Shown here one piece after another: positions 7,994-15,265 of a stretch of DNA of 64,000 nt. Position 1 is the stretch's first letter. Each line of letters starts with the position of its first letter. The stretch lies in assembly GCF_028583545.1 (NCBI RefSeq), contig NZ_CP087106.1, positions 2,836,501 to 2,900,500 on the forward strand. Direction: 5' to 3'. The position numbers and the translations under genes were made by a program. Origin of the DNA: Methylobacterium sp. NMS14P. Lineage in GTDB: Bacteria; Pseudomonadota; Alphaproteobacteria; Rhizobiales; Beijerinckiaceae. The notes beneath the pieces were generated by a model. That model was not told the origin of the DNA and searched no databases. It saw only the letters and a list, made by a program, of their open reading frames with translations.

Positions 7994-8338
7994 TCAGCAG
8001 GCTCCACAACGGAGCAAGCGGCATCCAGCCGAAAGGATCAGCAGATGCAGAGGGATGCGGTACGCAGAACAATCATCCGCATTTACAGGCCAGCGCACGT
8101 CTTCGTCTTGGCGGAGGAGAGACGTGTGCGGACGCAAGGCGACCCCGCGGCGGGTCGAGTCAGCGAGGTCACCGCGGGGCGCTCGAGCCTCGCCGGATCC
8201 GGCGGCGAGGCGAGCTGAAAGATCGCTGGGGCTTTCTCGGCCCGTGCCCAGCAAACGGGGTCCGCTCAGGACGTTTCCACGGACGCCCTGGTCGAGATCG
8301 GACGCGCAGTAGCGCGAGAGGATGGGAGCAGCGCTCAT
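7994..8338 (-). CDS. uncertain ORF in leftward operon, 114 aa
   Basis: The only support is an ATGA overlap between its ATG (8338) and the stop of the small membrane-protein gene. The predicted protein (MSAAPILSRYCASDLDQGVR, later rich in Arg and Ser) matches nothing I recognise. On the opposite strand a GTG at 8124 with an excellent GGAGGAG site opens a 62-codon Arg-rich frame ending at 8312, which is an equally weak alternative. If neither is real, this stretch is a 400-base leader between the repressor-proximal genes and the HTH gene. Confidence 0.25.
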   Translation of the reverse strand: MSAAPILSRYCASDLDQGVRGNVLSGPRLLGTGRESPSDLSARLAAGSGEARAPRGDLADSTRRGVALRPHTSLLRQDEDVRWPVNADDCSAYRIPLHLLILSAGCRLLRCGAC

Positions 8339-8469
8339 CGCGCGCTCCACGGCATGGAAGGAAGCTCGCCGCGATAAGCGGCGCCGCGCATCTGCGCGAC
8401 ACCGACGATTACGGCGATCCAGAGGGGAAGCGACAGGGCCAGACCGAGGAGGAGGCCGCGGAAAAACAT
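8335..8469 (-). CDS. small membrane protein, 44 aa
   Basis: The ATG at 8469 follows the Cro-like gene's stop by one base (TGA-C-ATG). Residues 1-26 form one hydrophobic helix (MFFRGLLLGLALSLPLWIAV) preceded by almost no charge, and a short polar tail follows. No family is recognised. Being second in the early leftward operon and membrane-bound, it could act in superinfection exclusion, but nothing in the sequence proves this. Confidence 0.55.
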   Translation of the reverse strand: MFFRGLLLGLALSLPLWIAVIVGVAQMRGAAYRGELPSMPWSAR

Positions 8470-8470
8470 G

Positions 8471-8719
8471 TCAGGCGGCCTCGGTCTCGGCGGAAGCGAG
8501 ACGCTCACGAGGCAGATGAGCCCGGACGAGGATGTCGTTGTTGATCTCGATGCCGCGCGCTTGGGCGGCATCAACGATCCGAGGCCAGTAGATCACTGGG
8601 ATCGAACCGCGCTGGAGCATGTCGCTCCCGCGGGCGCACGGGTTCTTGGCGAACCCGCAGATCACACCGAAGGCCGTGGGCCCCCCGAGTGCAGCGATGA
8701 TTTCGGCGACGGATTCCAT
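8471..8719 (-). CDS. Cro-like / YdaS-type DNA-binding protein
   Basis: 82 residues from the ATG at 8719. The N-terminus (MESVAEIIAALGGPTAFGVI) and the following SIPVIYWPRIVDAAQARGIE have the layout of small Cro-like or YdaS-like phage proteins: an HTH in which a Gly-rich turn precedes the recognition helix, then a Trp-Pro-x-Ile helix. It is divergent from the CI-like gene, with two operator copies between them, so it is the natural candidate for the lytic-side antagonist of CI. Identity is by position and pattern. Confidence 0.7.
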   Translation of the reverse strand: MESVAEIIAALGGPTAFGVICGFAKNPCARGSDMLQRGSIPVIYWPRIVDAAQARGIEINNDILVRAHLPRERLASAETEAA

Positions 8720-8732
8720 GGCAGGCGACACG

Positions 8733-8773
8733 CTACGCCTGATGCGTAGCAGGTGTCAACGCACAACGCGTAA
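8733..8773 (-). promoter_or_regulatory. leftward operator-promoter module (two operators)
   Basis: Two 17-bp sites of the form YWACGC-N5-GCGTWR: CTACGCCTGATGCGTAG (8733-8749) and CAACGCACAACGCGTAA (8757-8773), 24 bp apart. On the minus strand TTGACA (8759 to 8754) joins them and would be a -35 element, with TAGCGT (8735 to 8730) 18 bases on as a weak -10. Repressor bound here would block transcription of the Cro-like operon, and the second site lies just upstream of cI. Confidence 0.75.
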
Positions 8774-8795
8774 CGCCGTGTGCGAAGCGGCAGAC

Positions 8796-9404
8796 ATGGA
8801 TTCGATCGCCGAACGCCTGCAGTACCTGCGAAAGAAGGCTGGCTACGAGACAGCCACCGAGGCGGCCCGCGCCTTCGGGTGGACGCCGTCGACCTATCTC
8901 GGGCACGAGAACGGCGACCGAAACCCGAGCCGTGAGACAGCGAAGCGATATGCCGCTGCTTACAAGACTAGATGGGAGTGGATCCTTGAAGGAGGCCCCC
9001 GCCTAGATGCTCCTAAAGACGATACCGTCCCGATCGTGGGCGATGTTGGAGCCGGAGCGCGGATAGTCTTCAACGGCGAGCCTCAGGGTGGGTATGATCG
9101 AGCGCCACGTCCCCCGGGTTCGTCGCCAGATACTGTAGCAGCTCGCGTGCGCGGCGATTCTATGCCCGGCCTCGCCGAGGATGACTGGCTGATCTACTAC
9201 GACCAGCGCGTCCGCGGACTGCCCGATGAGTGGATCGGACAGCTATGCGTCGTGTGGATCTCCGAGGACGAGGTCTATGTGAAGAAGGTGTTCCGCGGCC
9301 GCGACAGTGGCCCGTATCTCCTCGTCTCGACAGGCGGATTGCCGCCCATCGAGGTCGAGGAGATCAATTGGTCCGCCAAGGTCGCGTGGATCAAGCCCCG
9401 CTAG
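8796..9404 (+). CDS. CI-like phage repressor (HTH + S24 peptidase)
   Basis: 202 residues from the ATG at 8796. Residues 1-60 are an HTH (IAERLQYLRKKAGYETATEA, then GWTPSTYLGHENGDRNPSRE). Residues about 78-200 are a LexA/CI-type peptidase: a self-cleavage site Ala86-Gly87 in GDVGAGARI, nucleophile Ser122 in RGDSMPG, and a general-base Lys at 163 or 164 in VYVKKVF. It would bind the operator copies on either side and be inactivated by RecA-stimulated self-cleavage after DNA damage, releasing the prophage. It is divergent from the Cro-like gene and converges on a small gene downstream. Confidence 0.9.
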   Translation: MDSIAERLQYLRKKAGYETATEAARAFGWTPSTYLGHENGDRNPSRETAKRYAAAYKTRWEWILEGGPRLDAPKDDTVPIVGDVGAGARIVFNGEPQGGYDRAPRPPGSSPDTVAARVRGDSMPGLAEDDWLIYYDQRVRGLPDEWIGQLCVVWISEDEVYVKKVFRGRDSGPYLLVSTGGLPPIEVEEINWSAKVAWIKPR

Positions 9405-9649
9405 AAATCATCGGTCTCAGGCACCTCACCGATTCGAGCCAGGAAAGTCGGCTCAGCGAATTCATCGGCACTGCTCGCGCCCGGGCGGGAATATGCGAGC
9501 GCTCCAACTGCCTCGTTCTCGGTGACGAGCCGTTCGGCCAACCGCTTCGCAGCTTCAGGACTTGGGCACTGCCTGACAGGTGCGGCCGAGAGCGCTCCGC
9601 GACCTCGACGAATGAACGGTTGTACGGCGTGATACTGCACATGAGCCAT
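9401..9649 (-). CDS. conserved hypothetical protein, 82 aa
   Basis: From the ATG at 9649. The sequence MAHVQYHAVQPFIRRGRG, then SPEAAKRLAERLVTENEAVG and ARIGEVPETDDF, has the look of a short conserved protein that I associate with Methylobacterium and related genomes, of unknown function. It is tail-to-tail with the CI-like gene, overlapping its stop by four bases, so it is transcribed against cI. Confidence 0.6.
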   Translation of the reverse strand: MAHVQYHAVQPFIRRGRGALSAAPVRQCPSPEAAKRLAERLVTENEAVGALAYSRPGASSADEFAEPTFLARIGEVPETDDF

Positions 9650-9824
9650 CGCTGATCCCGTTTCCGTTGCGGCCGTCATAGCCAGCGCTGAAACTAGAAC
9701 GAACGAAGAACAAAATCTCGGTCAATCAGGCGTTGTCGGAATCATCGTGACTCTGCCGTGGGTTGGGCTGTGCGCGGTTGTGGACAACGCTGATTGCGCA
9801 CCGAGAAGTCGCACCGACCTGGCG

Positions 9825-9868
9825 CTACGCAAGATGCGTTGACAAGCGTTACGCACGATGCGTAGTAT
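9825..9868 (+). promoter_or_regulatory. rightward operator-promoter module (two operators)
   Basis: Operators CTACGCAAGATGCGTTG (9825-9841) and TTACGCACGATGCGTAG (9849-9865), again 24 bp apart. TTGACA (9839-9844) is a perfect -35 overlapping the first operator; TAGTAT (9863-9868), 18 bases on, is a reasonable -10 overlapping the second. It lies 34 bases before the first rightward gene. A looser match, CAACGCTGATTGCGCAC, is at 9785-9801. Confidence 0.8.
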
Positions 9869-9901
9869 CTGCCATCGCCACCGCCGCGATGGAGCGCCGC
9901 C

Positions 9902-10063
9902 ATGCTCAACAATCTCGACACCTACCTCGCGACCGCGAGCTGCACCGAGCTGGTCGTCTATGCCTCGCTCGGCATCATCACGCTCGGCCTGGGCCCGTTC
10001 CTGCCGGCCTGGATCGGTGAGCACTACCTCGCCGCCCGGCGCGCCTCGCAGGGCATCAGCTGA
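9902..10063 (+). CDS. small membrane protein, 53 aa, first rightward gene
   Basis: The ATG at 9902 follows the operator-controlled promoter. One hydrophobic segment (LVVYASLGIITLGLGPFLPA) spans residues about 17-36, with a basic C-terminal tail (YLAARRASQ). Its stop overlaps the next start (TGATG). No family is recognised. As the first lytic-side product it could affect the membrane or host takeover, which is speculation. Confidence 0.6.
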   Translation: MLNNLDTYLATASCTELVVYASLGIITLGLGPFLPAWIGEHYLAARRASQGIS

Positions 10064-10386
10064 TGGCCGGCGTGAGGCACACGCCGGGTCCTTGGTCCGC
10101 GCACACCTCGCCCCCGGCAGACGCTGCTTCGGTGTGGGCCGACGGTGAGGATAGCCTCTCCGTCGCGGCACCGGTCGCGATCTGCACGGATCACAGTCTC
10201 GGCCGTCGACCGGTCGAGGAGTGTCAAGCGAACGCCCGGCTGATCGCAGCCGCGCCCGACCTGCTCGCCGTGCTGAAAGACTTCGCCGAGCAGTACGCCG
10301 GCTGGCCCGAGCATCAGTTCTCGCGCGCCGGCCTCGCTCGTCGGGACGCGGCCCTTAAAGCCATCGCGAAGGCGGAGGGCCGCTGA
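10063..10386 (+). CDS. conserved phage hypothetical protein, 107 aa
   Basis: The N-terminal RHTPGPWSAH and the central CQANARLIAAAPDLLAVLKD are hallmarks of a very common phage protein of unknown function found in early operons of many temperate phages. A short helical C-terminus follows. The start overlaps the stop of the small membrane-protein gene. Confident as a gene; function unknown. Confidence 0.75.
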   Translation: MAGVRHTPGPWSAHTSPPADAASVWADGEDSLSVAAPVAICTDHSLGRRPVEECQANARLIAAAPDLLAVLKDFAEQYAGWPEHQFSRAGLARRDAALKAIAKAEGR

Positions 10387-10388
10387 CC

Positions 10389-10724
10389 ATGGCCGCCCGC
10401 CCCCGCTTCACCAGCACCGCCCAGGCCATGCGCGCGTCAGCGTCCGTGCGCCGCGCCATGGCCTCGACCGGCGGCTCGGCCCGCCTCGCGCATCATCTTG
10501 GGCTGCACGTCGTCTCGGTCTGCGCCTGGACGTTCTGCCCCACGCAGCACGTCGAGGCGGTCGAGGCCGCGTCGGGCGTGTCCCGGCACGACCTGCGCCC
10601 GGACCTCGACCCGCGCGCCGGCAGGGTCCGCGACCTGACACCCGACCAGGCCGTCGCCGCGCATCTCGCCGCCGGCGAGCACTTCGCCCGCACCGGTCGG
10701 TGCCTCTCGTCGGAGGCGAGCTGA
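10389..10724 (+). CDS. YdaS-like HTH protein, 111 aa
   Basis: After a basic N-terminus, residues about 33-72 (HHLGLHVVSVCAWTFCPTQH, then VEAVEAASGVSRHDLRPDL) fit the YdaS/Cro-like HTH, in which the C-terminal SG-x-S-x-x-x-LRPD is characteristic. The remaining residues (LTPDQAVAAHLAAGEHFART) are helical. It may be a second DNA-binding regulator in the rightward operon. Its stop overlaps the next start (TGATG). Confidence 0.7.
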   Translation: MAARPRFTSTAQAMRASASVRRAMASTGGSARLAHHLGLHVVSVCAWTFCPTQHVEAVEAASGVSRHDLRPDLDPRAGRVRDLTPDQAVAAHLAAGEHFARTGRCLSSEAS

Positions 10725-11101
10725 TGCTGGCCGTTCAGGATCCCACCCGCGAGGAGCGGATGCTGTCCGCCGCCGGCCTGCGCGGCAGCCCCGCGATCCC
10801 GATGACGGCCTGGCGCGGCATCTCCGGACGCCGCTACGTCGCCCGCATCCATCGACCGCACGATCTGGAGCCCAGCGAGGCCACGCGCATCGTCGTGCTG
10901 GGCATCGTTCGGGACGAGGGCGGCAACGCGCATCGGCGCGGCGTCGCGCACGGGCTCGATCTGGCCGGTGCCGAGGCGTGGCTGCTCCGCATGCGCCACG
11001 CCGGGTGCAACGAGGTCCACGTTCACCGCACCACGGCAGACGCCGCCGAATGTCGGGCGATTGCCCGGGACCTGACGCCCACGAGCAAGGGGAGCGTCTG
11101 A
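10724..11101 (+). CDS. hypothetical protein, 125 aa, tandem paralogue A
   Basis: No family is recognised. It is clearly homologous to the next gene: both start with QDP-x-REER, continue GLRGSPA-x-P-x-x-AWRG-x-SGRRYV and end with a segment GC-x-E-x-HVHR. The alternating hydrophobic pattern (RIVVLGIVRDEGG) suggests a small alpha/beta domain. The start at 10724 overlaps the preceding stop, and its stop overlaps the paralogue's start. Confidence 0.65.
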   Translation: MLAVQDPTREERMLSAAGLRGSPAIPMTAWRGISGRRYVARIHRPHDLEPSEATRIVVLGIVRDEGGNAHRRGVAHGLDLAGAEAWLLRMRHAGCNEVHVHRTTADAAECRAIARDLTPTSKGSV

Positions 11102-11481
11102 TGTCGTACGCGCAGGATCCGGCCCGCGAGGAGCGGCTGAAATCGACGATGGGCCTGCGCGGCTCGCCCGCGCTGCCCCTGTCCGCTTGGCGCGGCGCCT
11201 CGGGCCGCCGGTACGTGGTCGGCGTACACGACGCCCGGCACGTCGAGACCGACGAGTTGGCCGAGGCGGTGGCGATCGGCGTGTCCCGTGACAGCGGCGG
11301 CATCGCCCTGATGCAGGGCGTCGCCGTCGGGCTGGGCCACGGCGCCGGCGACCAGTGGCTCGGCGAGATGCGGCGGAAGGGCTGCACCGAGATCCACGTC
11401 CACCGCCTCGCGGAGAACGCGCGCGAGCGCCGCGAGATCGAAGACGACCTGAACCCGAGCAAGAAGGGGGTCCGCCGATGA
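11101..11481 (+). CDS. hypothetical protein, 126 aa, tandem paralogue B
   Basis: The second copy of the tandem pair, starting at the ATG at 11101 (TGATG overlap). The conserved blocks AWRGASGRRYVVGVHD, AIGVSRDSGG and GCTEIHVHRLAE align with copy A. The C-terminus (NPSKKGVRR) is basic where copy A ends SKGSV. A local duplication kept as two complete genes suggests selection for both. Function is not known. Confidence 0.65.
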   Translation: MSYAQDPAREERLKSTMGLRGSPALPLSAWRGASGRRYVVGVHDARHVETDELAEAVAIGVSRDSGGIALMQGVAVGLGHGAGDQWLGEMRRKGCTEIHVHRLAENARERREIEDDLNPSKKGVRR

Positions 11482-11822
11482 TCGCCGCCCGTCGCAACCA
11501 CAGCTCGTGGCAGCCGCCGGAGGTCCGGCGCGAGGTCGGGGCGGCCCTCCGCGTGGCACGCGAGGCCGCGCGCCTCTCGCAGCGCGATGTCGCGGCTCGG
11601 CTCGGCATCACGCCAGCCATGACGTGCAGCATGGAGCGCGGTCAGCGCCGCGTGCCGCTGGAGCGTATGCGCGACGTGGCGTCCGTGTACGGCGTTCCGC
11701 AGGAGCACTTGGAGCGACCGCCGTCCGTAACCCGCAACGCGGACGAGGTCGCGCTGCTCCACGCCTTCCGCCACCTGTCCGAGGACGAGCGCGCCAAGCT
11801 GCTCGCGATGGTGCGGTCGTGA
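11478..11822 (+). CDS. XRE-family HTH regulator, 114 aa
   Basis: The ATG at 11478 overlaps the preceding stop (ATGA). Residues about 17-75 are a standard XRE HTH: VGAALRVAREAARLSQRDVA, then ARLGITPAMTCSMERGQRRV, then ASVYGVP. The C-terminus (LLHAFRHLSEDERAKLLAMV) is a common tail in such repressors. It is the second HTH protein of the rightward arm and could time expression within the lytic cascade. Confidence 0.8.
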   Translation: MIAARRNHSSWQPPEVRREVGAALRVAREAARLSQRDVAARLGITPAMTCSMERGQRRVPLERMRDVASVYGVPQEHLERPPSVTRNADEVALLHAFRHLSEDERAKLLAMVRS

Positions 11823-12223
11823 GCGCCGCCGCCGACCGGCCGACGCTGGCCTCCGAGATCCTGGCGCGCGTCGTCGCTGCGTTGGACGCCGGCGCGGCCG
11901 AGGCCGGCCTGCCGACCTATTCGGCCCTCGTCGCCGAGAACGCCCTGCACACCAGCGGCTTCGAGGCCGCCGTGCACGAGCGCGCCGTCGGTCTGGTCCG
12001 CGCCGAGAACTGGCGCCTGCGGATCGCGCTGATGGTCGTCCTCCAGGACGTGCTCGCGCTCCAGGCGCTGCTCGCCAAGGGCCAGCAGGACGAGGCAGCG
12101 CTGGCCGTCTTCGCCATGCTGCCCGAGCTCCGGGCCGCCGCGCACCGGATGAAGCTGGCGGACCTGCCGGCAGACGTGGCCTCCCTGGAAGCCGCGCGCG
12201 AGCGCCGGGACGGTGCGCGATGA
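11819..12223 (+). CDS. hypothetical prophage protein, 134 aa, helical
   Basis: Starts at a GTG (11819) overlapping the HTH stop (GTGA). The product is rich in Ala and Leu and almost entirely helical (IALMVVLQDVLALQALLAKG, PELRAAAHRMKLADLP). No motif is recognised. It may be a structural or adaptor protein; coupling to both neighbours supports that it is expressed. Confidence 0.6.
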   Translation: MSAAADRPTLASEILARVVAALDAGAAEAGLPTYSALVAENALHTSGFEAAVHERAVGLVRAENWRLRIALMVVLQDVLALQALLAKGQQDEAALAVFAMLPELRAAAHRMKLADLPADVASLEAARERRDGAR

Positions 12224-12552
12224 AGGCCGCCGGCAACCCGTTCAAGGTCAACGTCACGGTCTTCGACGGGCTGGGCCTCACCTGCACGGTCGACGTTGGC
12301 GAGGGCGAGCGGATCGTCTTCCTCGTCCGTGGCGACCCGGCTGTTCTTGGTCCCGACGCTGGCCCAGGCTCGTTCGAAATCTCCGCCGAGCAGATCGGCA
12401 AGGACATGCCGTTCCCGATCGCCGCGGCGGTGGTGCCTAAGGAGCACCTGTCCGAGTGGGCGGCCCTCGATGCCGCCACTGTCGGGCGCATGCTCGACCG
12501 CGTCTCGCGCGAGGCCGGCGCTATCCGTGCAACCGGAGCGCGCCTGCAATGA
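12220..12552 (+). CDS. hypothetical prophage protein, 110 aa
   Basis: Starts with an ATGA overlap at 12220. The N-terminal half is beta-rich (NVTVFDGLGLTCTVDVGEGE, RIVFLVRGD) and the C-terminal half is helical (ATVGRMLDRVSREAGAIRAT). No family is recognised. Its stop overlaps the next start. Confidence 0.6.
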   Translation: MKAAGNPFKVNVTVFDGLGLTCTVDVGEGERIVFLVRGDPAVLGPDAGPGSFEISAEQIGKDMPFPIAAAVVPKEHLSEWAALDAATVGRMLDRVSREAGAIRATGARLQ

Positions 12553-12872
12553 GGGCCGCCGCTCGCCTCCCACAGGTCGACGGCGGCACGCCCGAGCGCG
12601 CGGCGCAGCAGCTCTACGACACGGGCTGCCGGGTGATCGCGCTCGGCACGACCGACACGCGGGTCGCCATCATGATCGCCCGGGCCTTCAAGGGCACGGA
12701 CGTCCGATACGGCGACGGGCTGAACAGCTCCGCGGCCATGCAGGCGGTCCGCTACCACCTGCAGCGCATCTGCGCCGCCGCGATCGCCGCCCCCTACGAC
12801 CCCGAGCACATCGAAGCCGTGAAGGCCGAGTCCGCGCGGTTCGCGCGGCAGGCCGGCGGGAGGCGCCAGTGA
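12549..12872 (+). CDS. hypothetical prophage protein, 107 aa
   Basis: The ATG at 12549 overlaps the preceding stop. The product includes ALGTTDTRVAIMIARAFKG and SSAAMQAVRYHLQRICAAAI, predicting an alpha/beta N-terminus and a helical middle. It sits directly before the exonuclease gene, so it could belong to the recombination module, but no motif confirms this. Confidence 0.55.
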   Translation: MRAAARLPQVDGGTPERAAQQLYDTGCRVIALGTTDTRVAIMIARAFKGTDVRYGDGLNSSAAMQAVRYHLQRICAAAIAAPYDPEHIEAVKAESARFARQAGGRRQ

Positions 12873-13843
12873 AGATCGTCCCTCACCTCGCCGGCTTCGT
12901 GCCGGGCCCCGGGCTCTACCGGATGCCGGCGGACACCTACCACGCCGACTGTGCGCCAGAGCCGTCGCTGTCGTCGTCGATCGCGAAGGTGCTTCTGGAG
13001 CAGAGCCCCGAACACGCGGCGCTGGCGCACCCGCGCCTGCGGGCCGAGAAGCCGGATGAGCGCGAGGCCACCCGGCCGCAGGAGATCGGCACCGTCGCGC
13101 ACAAGCTCATCCTCGGCCAGGGCGCCGAGGTCGTGGCGATCGACTTCGACGACTACAAGAAGGCCGACGCCAAGGCTGCGCGCGCCGCCGCCTACGCGGC
13201 AGGGCGGGCCCCGATCCTGATGCCTGACCTCGTGACGGCCGAGCGGATCGCCGACCGGGTGCTCGCCCGGTTGCCTCAGATTCCGGGATGCGAGGGGTTC
13301 ACGTCGGCACCGGCCGAGGTCGTGGCCGTCGTGCAGGACCGGTCCGGCGCCTGGCTGCGGACCATGATGGATCGCGTCGAGCTTCACCCGACGCATGCGA
13401 TCATCTGGGACGTGAAGACGTCGAGCCAAGCGGCGGCGCCGCAGGGCCTGGGTCGGCGCCTCGAACAGATGAGCATGGAGGTCCAGGCCGCGCTCTACGT
13501 GCGCGTGCTGGCCACCCTGCTGCCGCACCTCGCCGGGCGGATCCGCTTCCGCTGGATCTTCGTGGAATCCGAGGAGCCCAACGGCCTCTGCGTGGCCGAG
13601 GCGGACGGCGTCGCCATGGAAGTCGGCGCCCGAAAGGTCGCGGCCGCGCTCCACCTCTGGAACCGCTGCCGGGCCGCCGACGACTGGCCGGGCTACCCCG
13701 CCGAGATCGTGCGCGCCGACTACCCGGATTGGGCAGAGCGGCGCTGGTCCGAACGCGAGTCCCTCGATCCGCGGCTCGCCGGCGTCTCCTACGACGTCGC
13801 GCAGAGCCCCTTCCGTCCTCTCAACATGGGGAGCGCCGCGTGA
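12869..13843 (+). CDS. PD-(D/E)XK exonuclease, RecE/YqaJ-like
   Basis: 324 residues from a GTG (12869) overlapping the preceding stop. The N-terminus (LYRMPADTYHADCAPEPSLS) is typical of phage and conjugative-element exonucleases of the RecE/DUF3799 type. The nuclease core shows GTVAHKLILG (the conserved His helix), MMDRVELHP with an acidic residue, and IIWDVKTSS (the D-x-K motif). It would degrade one strand of duplex DNA to expose single strands for annealing. The next gene encodes a P-loop ATPase, together giving a phage recombination module. Confidence 0.82.
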   Translation: MKIVPHLAGFVPGPGLYRMPADTYHADCAPEPSLSSSIAKVLLEQSPEHAALAHPRLRAEKPDEREATRPQEIGTVAHKLILGQGAEVVAIDFDDYKKADAKAARAAAYAAGRAPILMPDLVTAERIADRVLARLPQIPGCEGFTSAPAEVVAVVQDRSGAWLRTMMDRVELHPTHAIIWDVKTSSQAAAPQGLGRRLEQMSMEVQAALYVRVLATLLPHLAGRIRFRWIFVESEEPNGLCVAEADGVAMEVGARKVAAALHLWNRCRAADDWPGYPAEIVRADYPDWAERRWSERESLDPRLAGVSYDVAQSPFRPLNMGSAA

Positions 13844-14775
13844 GCTTCACCTTCGCACCCGCCGTTCGCGAGCAGGTCTCGCTCCTCATCGCGCTGGCCG
13901 GCGCCTCCGGGTCCGGCAAGACGAAGTCGGCCCTGCGGCTGGCCGAAGGCATCTCGCCGGCGGGCAAGATTGCCTTCGTCGACACCGAGGCCCGCCGCGG
14001 CCTGCACTACGCCGACCAGCACCGCTTCCTGCACGCCGACATGCGGCCGCCCTTCAAGCCGATCCGCTTCGTCGAGGCGATCGCCGCGGCGAAGGCCGCA
14101 GGCGCCGAGGTCGTGATCCTCGACAGCTTCAGCCACGAATATGACGGCGAGGGCGGGATCATCGACTGGGCCGACGCGCTGGCCGAGAGCGGCACCAAGG
14201 CGCCCGGCAACTGGAAGGAGCCGAAGCTCGCCCACAAGCGGATGATGAACGCGCTGCTCCAGTGCCGGGCGACGCTGATCTTCTGCCTGCGCGCGGACGA
14301 GAAGATCGAGATCGTGCGTGAGGGCGGCCGCACGCAGGTCCGCCCGCTCGGCTGGATGCCGATCTGCGAGAAGCGGTTCATGTACGAGATGACGGCGAGC
14401 TTCACGCTCTCGCCGGACTCGCCCGGAATCCCGCGGTTCGACCTGCCGCACAAGGTCCAGGAGCAGCACCGCGGCTTCTTCCCGGAGCGCAAGGCCATCG
14501 ACGAGGCGTGCGGGCAGCAGCTCGCGGCCTGGGCGCGCGGCGGCGCGCAGGCCCCGCGCCGGACGAAGGCTGATCTGCTGGCGGATGCCCGCGCGCAGGC
14601 GGCCCGCGGGTCCTTCGCCCTCGCCGAGTGGCTCGCCGGTCTGCCGGAGCGCGCCCGGGTGATCCTGGAGGAGATCCGGGACGAGCTCGCGACCGTGGCC
14701 GAAGCTGCCGACGCCCACGCCGACGAAAACGACGGCTTCCCCGGCTTCACCGCCGCATCCGAGCAGGCCGCCTGA
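13840..14775 (+). CDS. P-loop ATPase, AAA_24/Sak4-like recombination protein
   Basis: 311 residues from a GTG (13840) overlapping the exonuclease stop (GTGA). Walker A is GASGSGKTKS near residue 24 and Walker B is VVILDSF near residue 90. The layout matches the RecA-like AAA_24 family often found beside phage exonucleases, where members act as Sak4-type annealing or strand-exchange proteins. The C-terminal 80 residues are helical and acidic (EAADAHADENDGFPGF). It would work on the single strands made by the neighbouring exonuclease. The family is fairly sure; recombination activity is inferred from context. Confidence 0.75.
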   Translation: MSFTFAPAVREQVSLLIALAGASGSGKTKSALRLAEGISPAGKIAFVDTEARRGLHYADQHRFLHADMRPPFKPIRFVEAIAAAKAAGAEVVILDSFSHEYDGEGGIIDWADALAESGTKAPGNWKEPKLAHKRMMNALLQCRATLIFCLRADEKIEIVREGGRTQVRPLGWMPICEKRFMYEMTASFTLSPDSPGIPRFDLPHKVQEQHRGFFPERKAIDEACGQQLAAWARGGAQAPRRTKADLLADARAQAARGSFALAEWLAGLPERARVILEEIRDELATVAEAADAHADENDGFPGFTAASEQAA

Positions 14776-15113
14776 TGGCCGCCGGCGCGAGGGAGACCCT
14801 CGACCTCTCAACGATCGATCCGGCGCAACTCGCCCACGCGGCCGAGACCGCGGCCCGGGTCAACCTCGCGGCCGCCGGGATCCTTGGCGCCTGCTCCGAG
14901 CGCTCGACCATGCAGGCCACCGTCCGGGTGATCGAGCACGGCCAGGCGCTGGTCAGCCTCGCCCGGCTGATGGGCTTCGTGGCCGAGCACTACGAGACCC
15001 TGCTGCCGGTGTTCCTGGCGCTCCAGGAAGGCTCGGTCGTCGCCGTCGAGGAAGCCGCGCCGGTGCGCGCCAGCAGGGACGAGCGGCCCGCGCTCACGGT
15101 GGTGGCGCGATGA
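14775..15113 (+). CDS. hypothetical prophage protein, 112 aa
   Basis: The ATG at 14775 overlaps the ATPase stop (TGATG). It is mostly helical (IDPAQLAHAAETAARVNLAA, then GQALVSLARLMGFVAEHYET) with a polar C-terminus. No family is recognised. The position after the recombination genes suggests an accessory role. Confidence 0.6.
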   Translation: MAAGARETLDLSTIDPAQLAHAAETAARVNLAAAGILGACSERSTMQATVRVIEHGQALVSLARLMGFVAEHYETLLPVFLALQEGSVVAVEEAAPVRASRDERPALTVVAR

Positions 15114-15265
15114 CGGGCGCCCTCCTCTTCATCGCCGGATTCGGCGGCGCCTCGCTCATCGGGCTGCTCGCATGGACCTTCGCGTCCAGCGTCCGAGATC
15201 TCCGCGCGGAGGACGCCATGCTCGCGGCCGCCGCCGATGACCAGCAGGCGGAGGCGGCCCGATGA
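15110..15265 (+). CDS. small membrane protein, 51 aa
   Basis: The ATG at 15110 overlaps the preceding stop (ATGA), and its own stop overlaps the next start. Residues 1-24 form one transmembrane helix rich in Gly (LLFIAGFGGASLIGLLAWTF). The rest is charged (VRDLRAEDAML, then QQAEAAR). No family is recognised. Confidence 0.6.
   Translation: MTGALLFIAGFGGASLIGLLAWTFASSVRDLRAEDAMLAAAADDQQAEAAR

Noticed and set aside
10437..12809. A 790-residue minus-strand frame opposite the rightward arm
   Set aside because: Arg/Pro-rich shadow of about ten well-supported plus-strand genes with coupled starts.
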